From: CAYJAD01 sp964370675
GTDB taxonomy: Bacteria > Desulfobacterota > Desulfovibrionia > Desulfovibrionales > Desulfovibrionaceae
Direction: 5' to 3'
Length of the DNA stretch: 64,000 nt
Assembly: GCA_964370675.1 (NCBI GenBank)
Contig: CAYJKC010000001.1
Coordinates: forward strand, 1 to 64,000
Each line of letters starts with the position of its first letter. Position 1 is the first letter of the stretch. A program made the translations under genes and the position numbers. The notes under the pieces were generated by a model. It did not search any database. It saw only the letters and a program-made list of their open reading frames with translations, and was not told where the DNA came from. Shown one piece after another: positions 54,290 through 63,537 of the stretch.

Positions 54290-55135
54290 TTACCTTCCAA
54301 CAACAGGGAACATACCCAATTTTTTATATTCAAATCCGATTAAATCTACAAATTCACGCAAATCGTTTTGGTCTAAGCCCAAATGTTTCAAGGCATGTGG
54401 ATCAAGCTCTGAGACATTACTATCTCCAGCAGAGCCGATTTCAAATAATCTAGCAAAAAAATCACCCAAATGAACAACAGAGGCTAGAGTTTTGTAGTTT
54501 TCTGCTGCCATAGGGTTATGATGATAAGTCATGGCTGCGGTAATGCCTGCAGGTAAATTCCAATGACCTGCCACCCACTTATTAACGCGTGGGTGACCAA
54601 ACCCTAACATTAACTGTTCAGCTTCAATGGATAAAATATCCTCACTCTTTACTAAGGCTGCAATATCGCGATGGGCATCCGGAAGTTGTATAGCAATAAT
54701 TACCTTACCAAAATCATGCAGCAACCCTGCAAGCATATATTCTTCAAAATCTTTAAGTCTAAGGGTTTTTGCTATGACTTTGCATGCAGATGAACATGAA
54801 AGGCTATGATCCCAAAGCCCTGCCATGTGCTTAGTTACAATATCAAAAACCACTGATGAAATTAAAATACCGTGAACTGTATTAACACCAAGTAAAACAA
54901 GAGCATTGTGTATTGAGGCAATACGGCTTGGAAACCCATAAATAGGTGAATTAACCATTTTTAAAACGCGTGCACTCAAACTTTGGTCTTGTGATATAGC
55001 CTCACCCACCTTAGCAAGATTAGTGCGCGGACCATCCATAAGTGCCATAGTTTTTTGCAAAGCAATAGGCAAGGTAGGTATACCCTTTGCTGCTAACACT
55101 TGGTCTTTATAGTTAGTTTCTAAACTTGCATCCAT
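54290..55135 (-). CDS. HDOD-domain signalling protein
   Basis: 281 aa. The single HDOD domain (~15-215) starts LAAKGIPTLPIALQKTMALM and includes DQSLSARVLKMVNSPIYGF, MLAGLLHDFGKVIIAIQLP and MTYHHNP. HDOD proteins are non-catalytic relatives of HD domains that act in signalling and chemotaxis control. It lies between a 101-aa protein and the GGDEF gene, all in one unit. Confidence 0.88.
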   Translation of the reverse strand: MDASLETNYKDQVLAAKGIPTLPIALQKTMALMDGPRTNLAKVGEAISQDQSLSARVLKMVNSPIYGFPSRIASIHNALVLLGVNTVHGILISSVVFDIVTKHMAGLWDHSLSCSSACKVIAKTLRLKDFEEYMLAGLLHDFGKVIIAIQLPDAHRDIAALVKSEDILSIEAEQLMLGFGHPRVNKWVAGHWNLPAGITAAMTYHHNPMAAENYKTLASVVHLGDFFARLFEIGSAGDSNVSELDPHALKHLGLDQNDLREFVDLIGFEYKKLGMFPVVGR

Positions 55136-55138
55136 AAA

Positions 55139-55444
55139 TTATACACGCTCATTAAAATGCCTTGTCATGAAGGCTTGCATTGTTCTCATAAAAATATTTT
55201 CTTGGTGATTTCTAAATAAATGCGGCATTCTATCAAAACACAATTTGGCATTATAACCTGGCTCTGCCCCTGGGACTGGTGCACCTAAAACATGCAATTT
55301 ATACAGCCCAAGCCCCTCACAACGCCTGATAGACTCTGCTGTAAATTCTGCTCCGCAATCCACCACAATTTCGCCTGCAGTATTGCGAATTCTACAAGCT
55401 GACTTCATGCCAGGCTTTACAATTTCAATATCTAATTCTTGCAT
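55139..55444 (-). CDS. Protein of unknown function upstream of HDOD
   Basis: 101 aa. Beta-rich start IEIVKPGMKSACRIRNTAGEIVVDCGAEFTAESIRRCEGLGLYKLHV, reminiscent of the small N-terminal module found in front of HD-GYP proteins. C-terminal part is helical. It ends 3 bases before the HDOD gene, so they are co-translated. It may be a module split off from a larger signalling protein; that is inference. Confidence 0.72.
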   Translation of the reverse strand: MQELDIEIVKPGMKSACRIRNTAGEIVVDCGAEFTAESIRRCEGLGLYKLHVLGAPVPGAEPGYNAKLCFDRMPHLFRNHQENIFMRTMQAFMTRHFNERV

Positions 55445-55657
55445 AACACTCTTGATATTTTGATTTTTTAATAGTAAAGACTTATTCCGTTAGAATAAAT
55501 AACATAATTTATTACCAACGCCAAGCACAAAATTTGTCCATCAATAAAAAAGTCGAGTTATGCTCATAAGAAAAAACATTGAAAAACAACACGTTAAAAA
55601 GTTACAATTAAAAGACTTAATTCACTTTATCTTTATGCATTATTTTTTTATCACACA

Positions 55658-56866
55658 TTAGGCTAAAGCCGATTGAGCTAAATAGCGCGCACCTGGTAAT
55701 CTTTTAACAAGACCACTTAACTCCATACTCATGAGAACATTTGTTACTTCATGCACAGGTTGTTCAATACCTAGGCTTAAACTATCCACATGACTTTCAC
55801 CATTAGCGCAAAGGTATTTCAAAATATTTTTCACCAACACTTGCTCATCATGACTAAATGATTGTAAAATACTATCATTTAATGTATCAGCACCTGCTAT
55901 ATTTGGGACTGCATTTTCATATTTTTTGGGTTTAATCGGGTCAATCTTAATATATGACTTAAGCTGTTCAGCTAAGTCACATAAAATATCTTCAGCAGTA
56001 AATACGACCTTGGCTCCTTGACGGATAAGATCTTGACATCCTTGCGATGTGGCAGCAGTAGCAGCACCTGGTATGGCAAATACATCTCTATTTTGCTCCA
56101 GCGCTTGGCGAGCTGTGATTAAAGTTCCACTACGCAAAGACCCTTCTATAACCAAAACGCCAATACTTAATCCACTAATAATACGATTTCGTATAGGAAA
56201 ATTTGTAGCAATGGGTGCTGTATTGGGTGCAAATTCAGAAACAATCAAACCATTTTCTATTAACTCTTGATAAATGTCTAAATTATTTTTGGGGTAAACT
56301 ACATCAATGCCAGTTCCAAGCACTGCAATGCTACTGCCAATCTTTCCTAAAGACGCCACATGCGCTACTCTATCAATGCCTTGTGCCATGCCAGAAACAA
56401 TGCAAATTCCTGCCGAGGCTAAATCGCGTGTAATATTTCCCGCCACCTCTACACCATCAGCTGTGCATTTACGAGAACCTACAATGGCAAGGCATGGACC
56501 AGATAAAAGGTCAAGATTACCCAAAGCATATAGCATGCTTGGTGCATCAATAAGAGTGCGTAATAAAGGTGAATATTCTGCATGATGCCACATTAAAATA
56601 TGAGCATTGCTTTGTTGAGCTGCCCTCCATTCTATAAGAGCATCATTTCTCCATGCACCGGAGGAAATACAGGTGATTTTATCAGATGAAATACCCACAT
56701 CACCCCAAGCGTCCAGTTGCTGTATAGCATTATAGGCAGAGCCAAAACGGCGCAATATGCGCACAGTAAGCCTTGGACCTATACCCTGGCTATATTTAAG
56801 TGCCAAGGTTGCCCAAAATTCAGCTCTGTCATCTTGGCTAAGATTTTGCCAAGTATAATTAACCAT
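55658..56866 (-). CDS. dprA: DNA-processing protein DprA
   Basis: 402 aa. Rossmann-like DprA/Smf core with GSRKCTADG, SGMAQGIDRVAH, VLGTGIDVVYPKNN, ISEFAPNTAP-type segment, NFPIRNRIISGLS and SGTLITARQALEQNRDVFAIPG; a C-terminal winged-helix domain follows. It loads RecA on incoming single-stranded DNA in transformation. Standalone. Its presence, with comF, hints at competence. Confidence 0.93.
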   Translation of the reverse strand: MVNYTWQNLSQDDRAEFWATLALKYSQGIGPRLTVRILRRFGSAYNAIQQLDAWGDVGISSDKITCISSGAWRNDALIEWRAAQQSNAHILMWHHAEYSPLLRTLIDAPSMLYALGNLDLLSGPCLAIVGSRKCTADGVEVAGNITRDLASAGICIVSGMAQGIDRVAHVASLGKIGSSIAVLGTGIDVVYPKNNLDIYQELIENGLIVSEFAPNTAPIATNFPIRNRIISGLSIGVLVIEGSLRSGTLITARQALEQNRDVFAIPGAATAATSQGCQDLIRQGAKVVFTAEDILCDLAEQLKSYIKIDPIKPKKYENAVPNIAGADTLNDSILQSFSHDEQVLVKNILKYLCANGESHVDSLSLGIEQPVHEVTNVLMSMELSGLVKRLPGARYLAQSALA

Positions 56867-56910
56867 ATCACCTACTTAAATAATTGCTCGTACAAATAAT
56901 TTAAATGAGG

Positions 56911-58137
56911 TTAAAAGTTTTTACTACGTGCAATTTTTGCTGCATTAGAGCTTGGAAAATCACTCACAACGGCCTGAAATTGCAATCTTGCATTTTCTAA
57001 ATCACCCAATTTTTCATAAGTTAAACCAGCTTTTAATAATGCATCTGCTGTTTTATGGTGCTTTGGATAAGCTGTGCTTACCTGCTTAAATGAAAGCAAA
57101 GCATCTGGATAATTTTTTTGCGCATAATGACTTTCACCAATCCAGTAGTATGCATTTGGAGCTAATCGCCCATTGGGATATTGTTGTAAAAAGGTATTAA
57201 ATTGATCGCGTCCTTGATTAAACTTGCCAGCCAAAACTAAATCTAGGGCAGCTTTATATGTAGCTTGTTCACCGCTAACAGCACGTACTGGCTGCGCAGG
57301 GGCTACTGGTGGGGTAGAGGCTTGAACCACAGGAACCGGTGAAGGGTTTACTTGTGTATTGGTGTTTACTACAGGAACAATGGGTGTTGCAACAGGCACA
57401 GGTTGCACAGGCGCTGCTTGTATGGGTGTTGCTTGGGCTACAGGAATAACGCCACTTTGGGCTTGTGGAGTTTGTGAAGGTGGATATAGAGCACTTTCTG
57501 GTGGTAACGAAAGCCCTGCTGAAGCATTTGCCGGTGGCGTTGCACCCATACGTGTTGAAGCATCCAGACTACCCATGGGGGCTCTGGTAGTAGCAACTGG
57601 AGCATCTTTTTTCTTAATTAAAACTCCGGCACTTGTATCAGGGGTGACAGCTGATGTCATAATTGGATTCGAAGATTGGACTGTTGGAGCTGGAGTTGGT
57701 GCATAAGAAGCTGGAGCCTGAGTAATTGGTGCTTGCTGTACAGGAGTTGTAGGAGTTACTTGCGCTTGCTGTACTGGAGTAACCGGTACTGGTTGTGCTG
57801 GAACGCTCTGCGCTTGAGGCGTCGGAACACTTTGAGCATTGCTCATTGGACTTACATGGGCAACAGGCTGAGTTTGAGCTAGATTTTGAGTAGCCTTAGG
57901 ATGCGCTGTCCAACCTGTAGGGCGACCAGATTTATTGCGAACATCGTAAACTCTGTCATTATTTGCTTGTACGTTAGAATCTATGGTTGATACACGTTGC
58001 TCAAGACTAGCAAGACGATGTTCCATCTCAGTCATATTATTTTGATTTTCTACCATAGTTGCTTCATTTTTAGCAGGTTTAGCGCAAGCAGCAATCAATG
58101 GACAAAGCAATAGCGCCATACTTAAAGCTCTTTTCAT
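56911..58137 (-). CDS. cpoB: Tol-Pal system protein CpoB/YbgF
   Basis: 408 aa. Lipobox LIAAC (Cys18) makes it a lipoprotein, a coiled coil at ~30-60 (MTEMEHRLASLEQRVS), then an unusually long Pro/Gln/Val/Ala-rich linker (~80-290), then the YbgF TPR domain (TYKAALDLVLAGKFNQG, YYWIGESHYAQKNYPDAL, LLKAGLTYEKLGDLENA). Most relatives are soluble and shorter. Tol-Pal genes are not adjacent. ATG 58137 has GGTGG upstream; the frame stays open to 58221. Confidence 0.88.
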   Translation of the reverse strand: MKRALSMALLLCPLIAACAKPAKNEATMVENQNNMTEMEHRLASLEQRVSTIDSNVQANNDRVYDVRNKSGRPTGWTAHPKATQNLAQTQPVAHVSPMSNAQSVPTPQAQSVPAQPVPVTPVQQAQVTPTTPVQQAPITQAPASYAPTPAPTVQSSNPIMTSAVTPDTSAGVLIKKKDAPVATTRAPMGSLDASTRMGATPPANASAGLSLPPESALYPPSQTPQAQSGVIPVAQATPIQAAPVQPVPVATPIVPVVNTNTQVNPSPVPVVQASTPPVAPAQPVRAVSGEQATYKAALDLVLAGKFNQGRDQFNTFLQQYPNGRLAPNAYYWIGESHYAQKNYPDALLSFKQVSTAYPKHHKTADALLKAGLTYEKLGDLENARLQFQAVVSDFPSSNAAKIARSKNF

Positions 58138-58341
58138 GTTACCACCAAATATATTAAGTGTTATCAAACCATACTCCTTTTGTAGAACGATTAACCCTAG
58201 CAATTTAAAAATTACCAACATTAAAAAGACTATACCGTGAGTTTTATTAAAATTTTTATTCGCAAAATAATTCTAAACTTAAAAAATGCCTAGTGCAAGA
58301 AAAAAATATATAAAATTCAATTTACTAACACCTAAACACAA

Positions 58342-58370
58342 CTTTCATGCTCTAAAATTTATGCTATACT
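58342..58370 (+). promoter_or_regulatory. Possible promoter of the 58515 membrane protein
   Basis: CTTTCA (58342-58347), 17 bases, TATACT (58365-58370) with an extended -10 TGC before it. The leader would be ~140 bases. I see no gene in 58138-58514. Confidence 0.5.
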
Positions 58371-58514
58371 TTCAACACTAACACCATGCAAAAACTTAAA
58401 GTAATAAACGGTGTATGTAACTTTATACGCTAAAATGTTTTTCTTTTCAAGATGTCTTGCGCTTAAAGATATTTTAAGGCAAAAAGAAACGCACATCACA
58501 AGGAGATTCTTAGT

Positions 58515-59519
58515 ATGAGTAATGAAAGTCTTTTGCATATAATAGCTCTTTTAGCAATAGCTGTACCACTTTTAGCTATAGTTGGTATGCCCATTATGGT
58601 AATTACGGGGCAGATACTTTCTATTTTGCGCAAGCGAACTGCCTATGCTAAGTGTGCAAAACAAATTACAAAACTAACTATCATCCTAGGCTTTGCCCTA
58701 TGTATTGCAGGACTTGTGATAATATGGTTGCGCCTTAGTCCAACCTTAATTGCGCTATTTAACCAACTAAGCAATACCGTTGATATTATATCCACAACGG
58801 AACAAGGAATAACTTGGGCACAACTATTTAGTGCCACGCCTAGTGTTGTGCATATACAAGCAGATATTATTATGTGGTTCACTATGCTTGCAGCAACCCT
58901 GCTTATGACAACAGTATACGTACTTTGGCCTAGCTGGGAAGATAATCGCTTAGTACATCAAAGCATGGCCTTGGTAAGCAGTTTTTGGTATGCTCTTAGT
59001 GTTTATGGAATAATTTGCATTATTGGCGCAGAAAGTGACGTGAAACTCGGCATGGAATATCCACAAAGTCTTGGGCAATTGTTTATGCCAAGTTTGGACT
59101 CAAGTTTTTGGAATAGTGCGCCATACCTTCCTCCACTGGCATTTGCTCTCAGCGGTGGCATGGTGGCAGTTTGGCTTATTATTAGAAGAAATATAGACGA
59201 TTTTGGGCGTGATTACTATGCTTCCATGCTAACATGGTGTGCTGCTTGGGCGCGTGCAGCTTGGTTTGTTTTATGGTTTTTACTTATGGGAACCACAGCT
59301 TTCAAGTGGATAAACAGCCTTAAGCTTGAAAATTATCTCACTTCACCAGAGTTTTTACATGGAGCATTATTCATATTATTATGGCTTATACCAGGTGTAT
59401 TGTGGACTTTAGTAACCCGTAGTGCCTCACCTCTAAGGCATAAAATGACCTTGGTACTAGCCTTCGTACTTGGCATGTGCATCGTTGTGCCACTATATAT
59501 GGACTTACAAGCGATTTAA
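58515..59519 (+). CDS. Polytopic membrane protein of unknown function
   Basis: 334 aa with about nine hydrophobic segments (e.g. IIALLAIAVPLLAIVGMPIMVI, KLTIILGFALCIAGLVIIW, IIMWFTMLAATLLMTTVYVLW, VLAFVLGMCIVVPLYM). No family is recognised. Conserved-looking charged loops are few. It stands alone and is convergent with the CgeB gene (1 base apart). AAGGAG lies 9 bases upstream of the ATG. Confidence 0.75.
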   Translation: MSNESLLHIIALLAIAVPLLAIVGMPIMVITGQILSILRKRTAYAKCAKQITKLTIILGFALCIAGLVIIWLRLSPTLIALFNQLSNTVDIISTTEQGITWAQLFSATPSVVHIQADIIMWFTMLAATLLMTTVYVLWPSWEDNRLVHQSMALVSSFWYALSVYGIICIIGAESDVKLGMEYPQSLGQLFMPSLDSSFWNSAPYLPPLAFALSGGMVAVWLIIRRNIDDFGRDYYASMLTWCAAWARAAWFVLWFLLMGTTAFKWINSLKLENYLTSPEFLHGALFILLWLIPGVLWTLVTRSASPLRHKMTLVLAFVLGMCIVVPLYMDLQAI

Positions 59520-59520
59520 T

Positions 59521-60780
59521 TTACTTACTATATTGCTTCTTCCATTCGTCTAAGAAAAGTAGGCTGGTTTCAAGTTTTCCAAGCGCACCGCTGCGTTGCC
59601 GAATACGCAAAATAACATCTTCAAAATCCGCATCTTGTGGCAATTTAAGTTCATTCATAAGCTTTGCAAGGTCTGCTTGCATCTCCACTGGAATTTCTGC
59701 TGGCATGGGCTTTAATTCTCTCTGCTTCCAGGAACCACATTTTTCTTCTATAAATTTCAATAAACTCTGCATGCGATGTTCATAAGTATGATTTTTAAGC
59801 ACGTGCAACCTTGCAGATTTTGCAATGATTTCTCGCTCTTGCTCATGATTTAAGTAGTAATTAATTTTTTCATGCATTTCATCAATAGAACTAAACAACC
59901 CAAGCATATCATCACCAAAAAGCTCATCCATGAGCGAGCGTTTATCAACCACTTGAAAAGCACCAATGGCAGCAAGCTCAAAGGTGCGCGGATTAACAAA
60001 ATCACCAGCTGGCACAAGTTCCTTTGATTGCACGCTTGAATGCAGATTAACATTTATTTTTGTTGCGTTATAAATAGTTACAGCGTCCTCTGCGCTAATG
60101 CGCGCGCCACTTTGTTGTACATGTTTTGAAAGTAGCGACGCTCCGTCCCACTCTGTACCCCAAATTTTAAAATTGCGCCCTACAAGACTTTTAAACGCCA
60201 CACGCCTATTGGGATAACCTGCTCCCAAAAAAGCAATATCTGCACCATATGTATCTTTTTCTTGCTTGCTTAGCTCTCGTGGACAATGAAAATCTGGTAA
60301 GGCAGCCATGGGCAGATATAGCGCATTGTCTTGCCCCACTTCATGCAATAAATTTATAAATGGTTCTTTTTGAATAATGGCAAACACATCATATAATGGA
60401 GCAAATGCACGCCAATATGTAAACACAGTATGATCTTCCACAAACCACATGGCTGTTGGTATGCCCATTTTTTGCAAACGGCGCAAAGCGTTTCTGCTCA
60501 TGGGGGCTTGGGCAAGACTTAAAACACAATCTGGCTCAAAACTTTCTACCTGTGCTAAAATAGCTTGGGAAATAAATTGCAAAAAACCACTCTCTAATTG
60601 CTCTAAGCGTTTGGTCGTGACATTTAATGTTTTTAATCCGGCATAAGAAGCATGAAAATGTGGAGCTTCAAATACTTCAACGTTATGACCTAAATTGCGT
60701 AACGCTTGCACACAATACTGCCCAATAGGTAGAGATCCACCATAAAAAGGTAATATTACAAGAATACGCAAGGGTAACAT
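59521..60780 (-). CDS. Glycosyltransferase, CgeB/DUF3880 family
   Basis: 419 aa. Opens with LPFYGGSLPIGQYCVQALRNLGHNVEVFEAPHFHASY; DUF3880 has AMWFVEDHTVF, then the GT-B C-terminal half (VNPRTFELAAIGAFQVVD, the donor-sugar site, and MLGLFSSIDEMHEKINYYLNH). Same family as the protein at 16651. Members modify flagellin or lipopolysaccharide. AAGGAG precedes the ATG; the gene lies 20 bases from the heptosyltransferase-like gene. Confidence 0.85.
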   Translation of the reverse strand: MLPLRILVILPFYGGSLPIGQYCVQALRNLGHNVEVFEAPHFHASYAGLKTLNVTTKRLEQLESGFLQFISQAILAQVESFEPDCVLSLAQAPMSRNALRRLQKMGIPTAMWFVEDHTVFTYWRAFAPLYDVFAIIQKEPFINLLHEVGQDNALYLPMAALPDFHCPRELSKQEKDTYGADIAFLGAGYPNRRVAFKSLVGRNFKIWGTEWDGASLLSKHVQQSGARISAEDAVTIYNATKINVNLHSSVQSKELVPAGDFVNPRTFELAAIGAFQVVDKRSLMDELFGDDMLGLFSSIDEMHEKINYYLNHEQEREIIAKSARLHVLKNHTYEHRMQSLLKFIEEKCGSWKQRELKPMPAEIPVEMQADLAKLMNELKLPQDADFEDVILRIRQRSGALGKLETSLLFLDEWKKQYSK

Positions 60781-60800
60781 ATTAAAACTCCTTTTAAAGA

Positions 60801-62009
60801 TTAATTCTCAAGCATCCAATCTGATTCATCATAAAAAATTTCTGCCATGGCACTAGGTATATGCACATTAGGCAGTGTAAAACCACACTGCTCAGCCAAT
60901 GTTGCGCGTAAACTTAGACGCTTTTTAGTATAAATATCCTCACCCATTTGCACTTGCCAAGTGCTGCCAAGTTCATCCAGATGCGATGTATAATAAACCA
61001 AGTTTTGAGGCAACTTTGTTTGAGCTTTAACACTATTAATGGCGCGCAAAATTTCTCTAGTCTTAAAATCATCTAAGCATCGGGTATTAATAGGACAAGG
61101 TGCGGACTCAAGGCATGGAGCGCACTCATAAACCGATTGCCAAACCCCATGTCCTTCACCATATGGTCCTGTTTCATGGCACCATGCTGAAGAAAGAAAA
61201 AATGCCTGCACCGGCACAGCTAAATGGGCCGCAAGGTGCATAATGCCAGTATCTGGAGTTATCAGTACGTCTAATCCTTGCAAAGCTTCTACCAAGTCTG
61301 CAAAACTTGTCTTCCCGCTAAGATCATGTACTCTATCTAGCATTTTAGCTGGCATATGTCTTTTTAATTGCCTAGCTAACACACTTTCTGTGGCACTACC
61401 CAATAAATATATAGCTGGTGCATTCATGCGCTCAAAAAATGTGCGTAAAATGGGAGCTAACACTTCAGGTGGTAAAGATCGACGAGCCTCACGCCCAGCT
61501 AAAGCAACCCCAATTCCCCTACCACCACCTTGGGCTTTAGGATTAACCATTTTAGGGCTACAGGGCATTTTATCAAAAAAAGCCCAAAAATCTACAAGAT
61601 TAATGGGGCTTATCACACGACTTTGTGTCCAATAAAAGGCTTTGCGCACCCATGCCGAATGCACAGCTTGCGCACCATGCATTTGATATCCAAGTACTTG
61701 TTCTGTTTCAAAAAGCCTTGCCAAAGCACGGTTTAGACCAGCATGATTAAGGTTATATACGGCATCAAATTTTTGTGCGCCCATATCTTGCAAGGTTTTG
61801 TGCACACGCTCAAGACCAGCAGCACTAGGTGGGCTATGTGCTGGCAAAGAATATACAATAGCATTGGGATATATGAGATTAGCAAGCATTTGTAATGATT
61901 CATCAATACACAGATGAACTTGACCACGTAATTCAAGGCTTTTCACAAGCCGCTTAGTTTGCACTAAGTCACCAAAACGTGCTAATTGTATAATCAAAAA
62001 ATGCTTCAT
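60801..62009 (-). CDS. Glycosyltransferase family 9 (heptosyltransferase-like)
   Basis: 402 aa. GT9 features: FLIIQLARFGDLVQTKRLVKSLE, TPDTGIMHLAAHLAVPVQAFF, and the Cys-rich loop CAPCLESAPCPINTRC before the acceptor site. Family members add heptose or similar sugars to the LPS core. The start codon has no ribosome binding site but a TATAAA lies six bases before the ATG, possibly another leaderless message. Upstream of the CgeB gene, so the two form a glycan pair. Confidence 0.85.
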   Translation of the reverse strand: MKHFLIIQLARFGDLVQTKRLVKSLELRGQVHLCIDESLQMLANLIYPNAIVYSLPAHSPPSAAGLERVHKTLQDMGAQKFDAVYNLNHAGLNRALARLFETEQVLGYQMHGAQAVHSAWVRKAFYWTQSRVISPINLVDFWAFFDKMPCSPKMVNPKAQGGGRGIGVALAGREARRSLPPEVLAPILRTFFERMNAPAIYLLGSATESVLARQLKRHMPAKMLDRVHDLSGKTSFADLVEALQGLDVLITPDTGIMHLAAHLAVPVQAFFLSSAWCHETGPYGEGHGVWQSVYECAPCLESAPCPINTRCLDDFKTREILRAINSVKAQTKLPQNLVYYTSHLDELGSTWQVQMGEDIYTKKRLSLRATLAEQCGFTLPNVHIPSAMAEIFYDESDWMLEN

Positions 62010-62126
62010 ATATGCTTTATACTAAACAAAAGTAGCTAGAACAGCAAGCCTAAAAAGTTTTTATATGCTTTAAGCTCACGGCATTCTAATTTAAAAAATA
62101 TTTATTATTAGAAAAAAATATCAAAA

Positions 62127-63203
62127 TCACTTCAGGATGCCACAGCTTATAGTCACACTACCCTGTTTAAGCCTAGCTTCAAGGTGACCAGAAAATTCAA
62201 AAACAGTATTGCCGCGCCCTTGTTCCAAAGCATCATCAAGATCTAACAAAGTTTGAGCGCGAGCTTGCCCTAATTTTAAATGAGGATTATTTTCTATAAG
62301 CAGCTGTATTGCATGCATATACAAACGCAGCCGTGTTGCTTTATCACAGCTTTTAAGCAGGAATTTAGGCAAAGTAATATTATTATTTATAGTGTTTACA
62401 CCATAATCTAAAAAAATTTGTTCAATAATTTTTTGCCAATGGATGGCATCATAACTTGCAAGTCTCCAAAGTTCTTTGGCTTTTTGCTCAAAGGATGGGT
62501 TTTCTGCATGTAGCAATGGCAAAACCTGATGGCGCAACCTATTGCGCAAAAAACTTTGCTCATCGTTACTCTTGTCATGGGCAAAGCCTAAACCAACATC
62601 TTGTAATATATTATATAATGACTCTTTACTTTGCAGTAGTAGCGGGCGCAATATACGACGTTTTCCATCTATGGCCGCCATGCCTCCAAGGGCTGGCCAA
62701 CCACTGCCTCGTATCAAGCGCATAAGTATATCTTCTTGCAAGTCACCAAGATGATGCCCAAGGCAAATCCAGTGCGCCTTGCACTTGTTGCGATACTTTT
62801 CAAGATAGTAATAACGCTGATAACGAGCGCTTTCTTCAATTCCTTTTTTTTGCTCTATGGCATATTTTGCTACGTCCACTTGCTGTATGAAACATTCAAT
62901 ACCCCAAGCCTCACAAAGAGCAGCAATGGTTTTTGCCTCAAGAGCACTTTCTTCTCTTAACATATGATTTATATGACAAACGCTTAGAGTAAAATTATAG
63001 ACTGGCTTTAGCCAAATCCATAAACATAACAAAGCTAAAGAATCTATGCCGCCTGAAACTGCCAATAAAAAGTGTTTGCCTTGTAAATCAAGTTTTAATT
63101 CTTCATCAAGAAAGTTGCGAATATTACGCGAAAGGACGCGAATTTGGGTAGGTTGGCTGGTAAAGCTTGGTAAGCTCTTTGGAAAGCAAAAAGCATAGGA
63201 CAT
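62127..63203 (-). CDS. tilS: tRNA(Ile)-lysidine synthase
   Basis: 358 aa. N-type ATP pyrophosphatase: SGGIDSLALLCLW (50-62, PP-loop). Lysidine formation turns the CAU anticodon of tRNA-Ile into an AUA reader, an essential step. The C-terminal part (LWRLASYDAIHWQKI) is helical. The frame is open to TTG 63209, but ATG 63203 has AAGGA six bases upstream. It follows the 107-aa gene by 9 bases. Confidence 0.93.
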   Translation of the reverse strand: MSYAFCFPKSLPSFTSQPTQIRVLSRNIRNFLDEELKLDLQGKHFLLAVSGGIDSLALLCLWIWLKPVYNFTLSVCHINHMLREESALEAKTIAALCEAWGIECFIQQVDVAKYAIEQKKGIEESARYQRYYYLEKYRNKCKAHWICLGHHLGDLQEDILMRLIRGSGWPALGGMAAIDGKRRILRPLLLQSKESLYNILQDVGLGFAHDKSNDEQSFLRNRLRHQVLPLLHAENPSFEQKAKELWRLASYDAIHWQKIIEQIFLDYGVNTINNNITLPKFLLKSCDKATRLRLYMHAIQLLIENNPHLKLGQARAQTLLDLDDALEQGRGNTVFEFSGHLEARLKQGSVTISCGILK

Positions 63204-63212
63204 GCACAATCC

Positions 63213-63536
63213 TTAGTCTTGTGTCAATAAGCTATCCACATAACGCATCATATACTGCTCAAGCTCAGGGTGGGCATAACTTACACAATTACAATGCAAG
63301 ACATTCTTAGCCCGTACAAGAAGTTCTAAGCGTAAATATTCATCATCAATTTCTAGTGCCATGACATATGGACCACATTTATGCTCATGTTCTTTTTGAG
63401 TGTCATTAAACAATTTTTGCGGTATGGGTAGCCAATAAATGCCATCGATACCACTGTCTAAGGACATGGCTTTAAGCTGTTTAGTAATATTTTGGCATTG
63501 GTCAATAGTTAATTCGTCTATTAGGTATGATCGCAT
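63213..63536 (-). CDS. Small conserved protein between hemA and tilS
   Basis: 107 aa. MRSYLIDELTIDQCQNITKQLKAMSLDSGIDGIYWLPIP, then HKCGPYVMALEIDDEYLRLELLVRAKNVLHCNC. No domain recognised; mixed alpha/beta composition and four Cys. Starts one base after hemA ends, so coupled with it. The function is unknown. Confidence 0.75.
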   Translation of the reverse strand: MRSYLIDELTIDQCQNITKQLKAMSLDSGIDGIYWLPIPQKLFNDTQKEHEHKCGPYVMALEIDDEYLRLELLVRAKNVLHCNCVSYAHPELEQYMMRYVDSLLTQD

Positions 63537-63537
63537 A

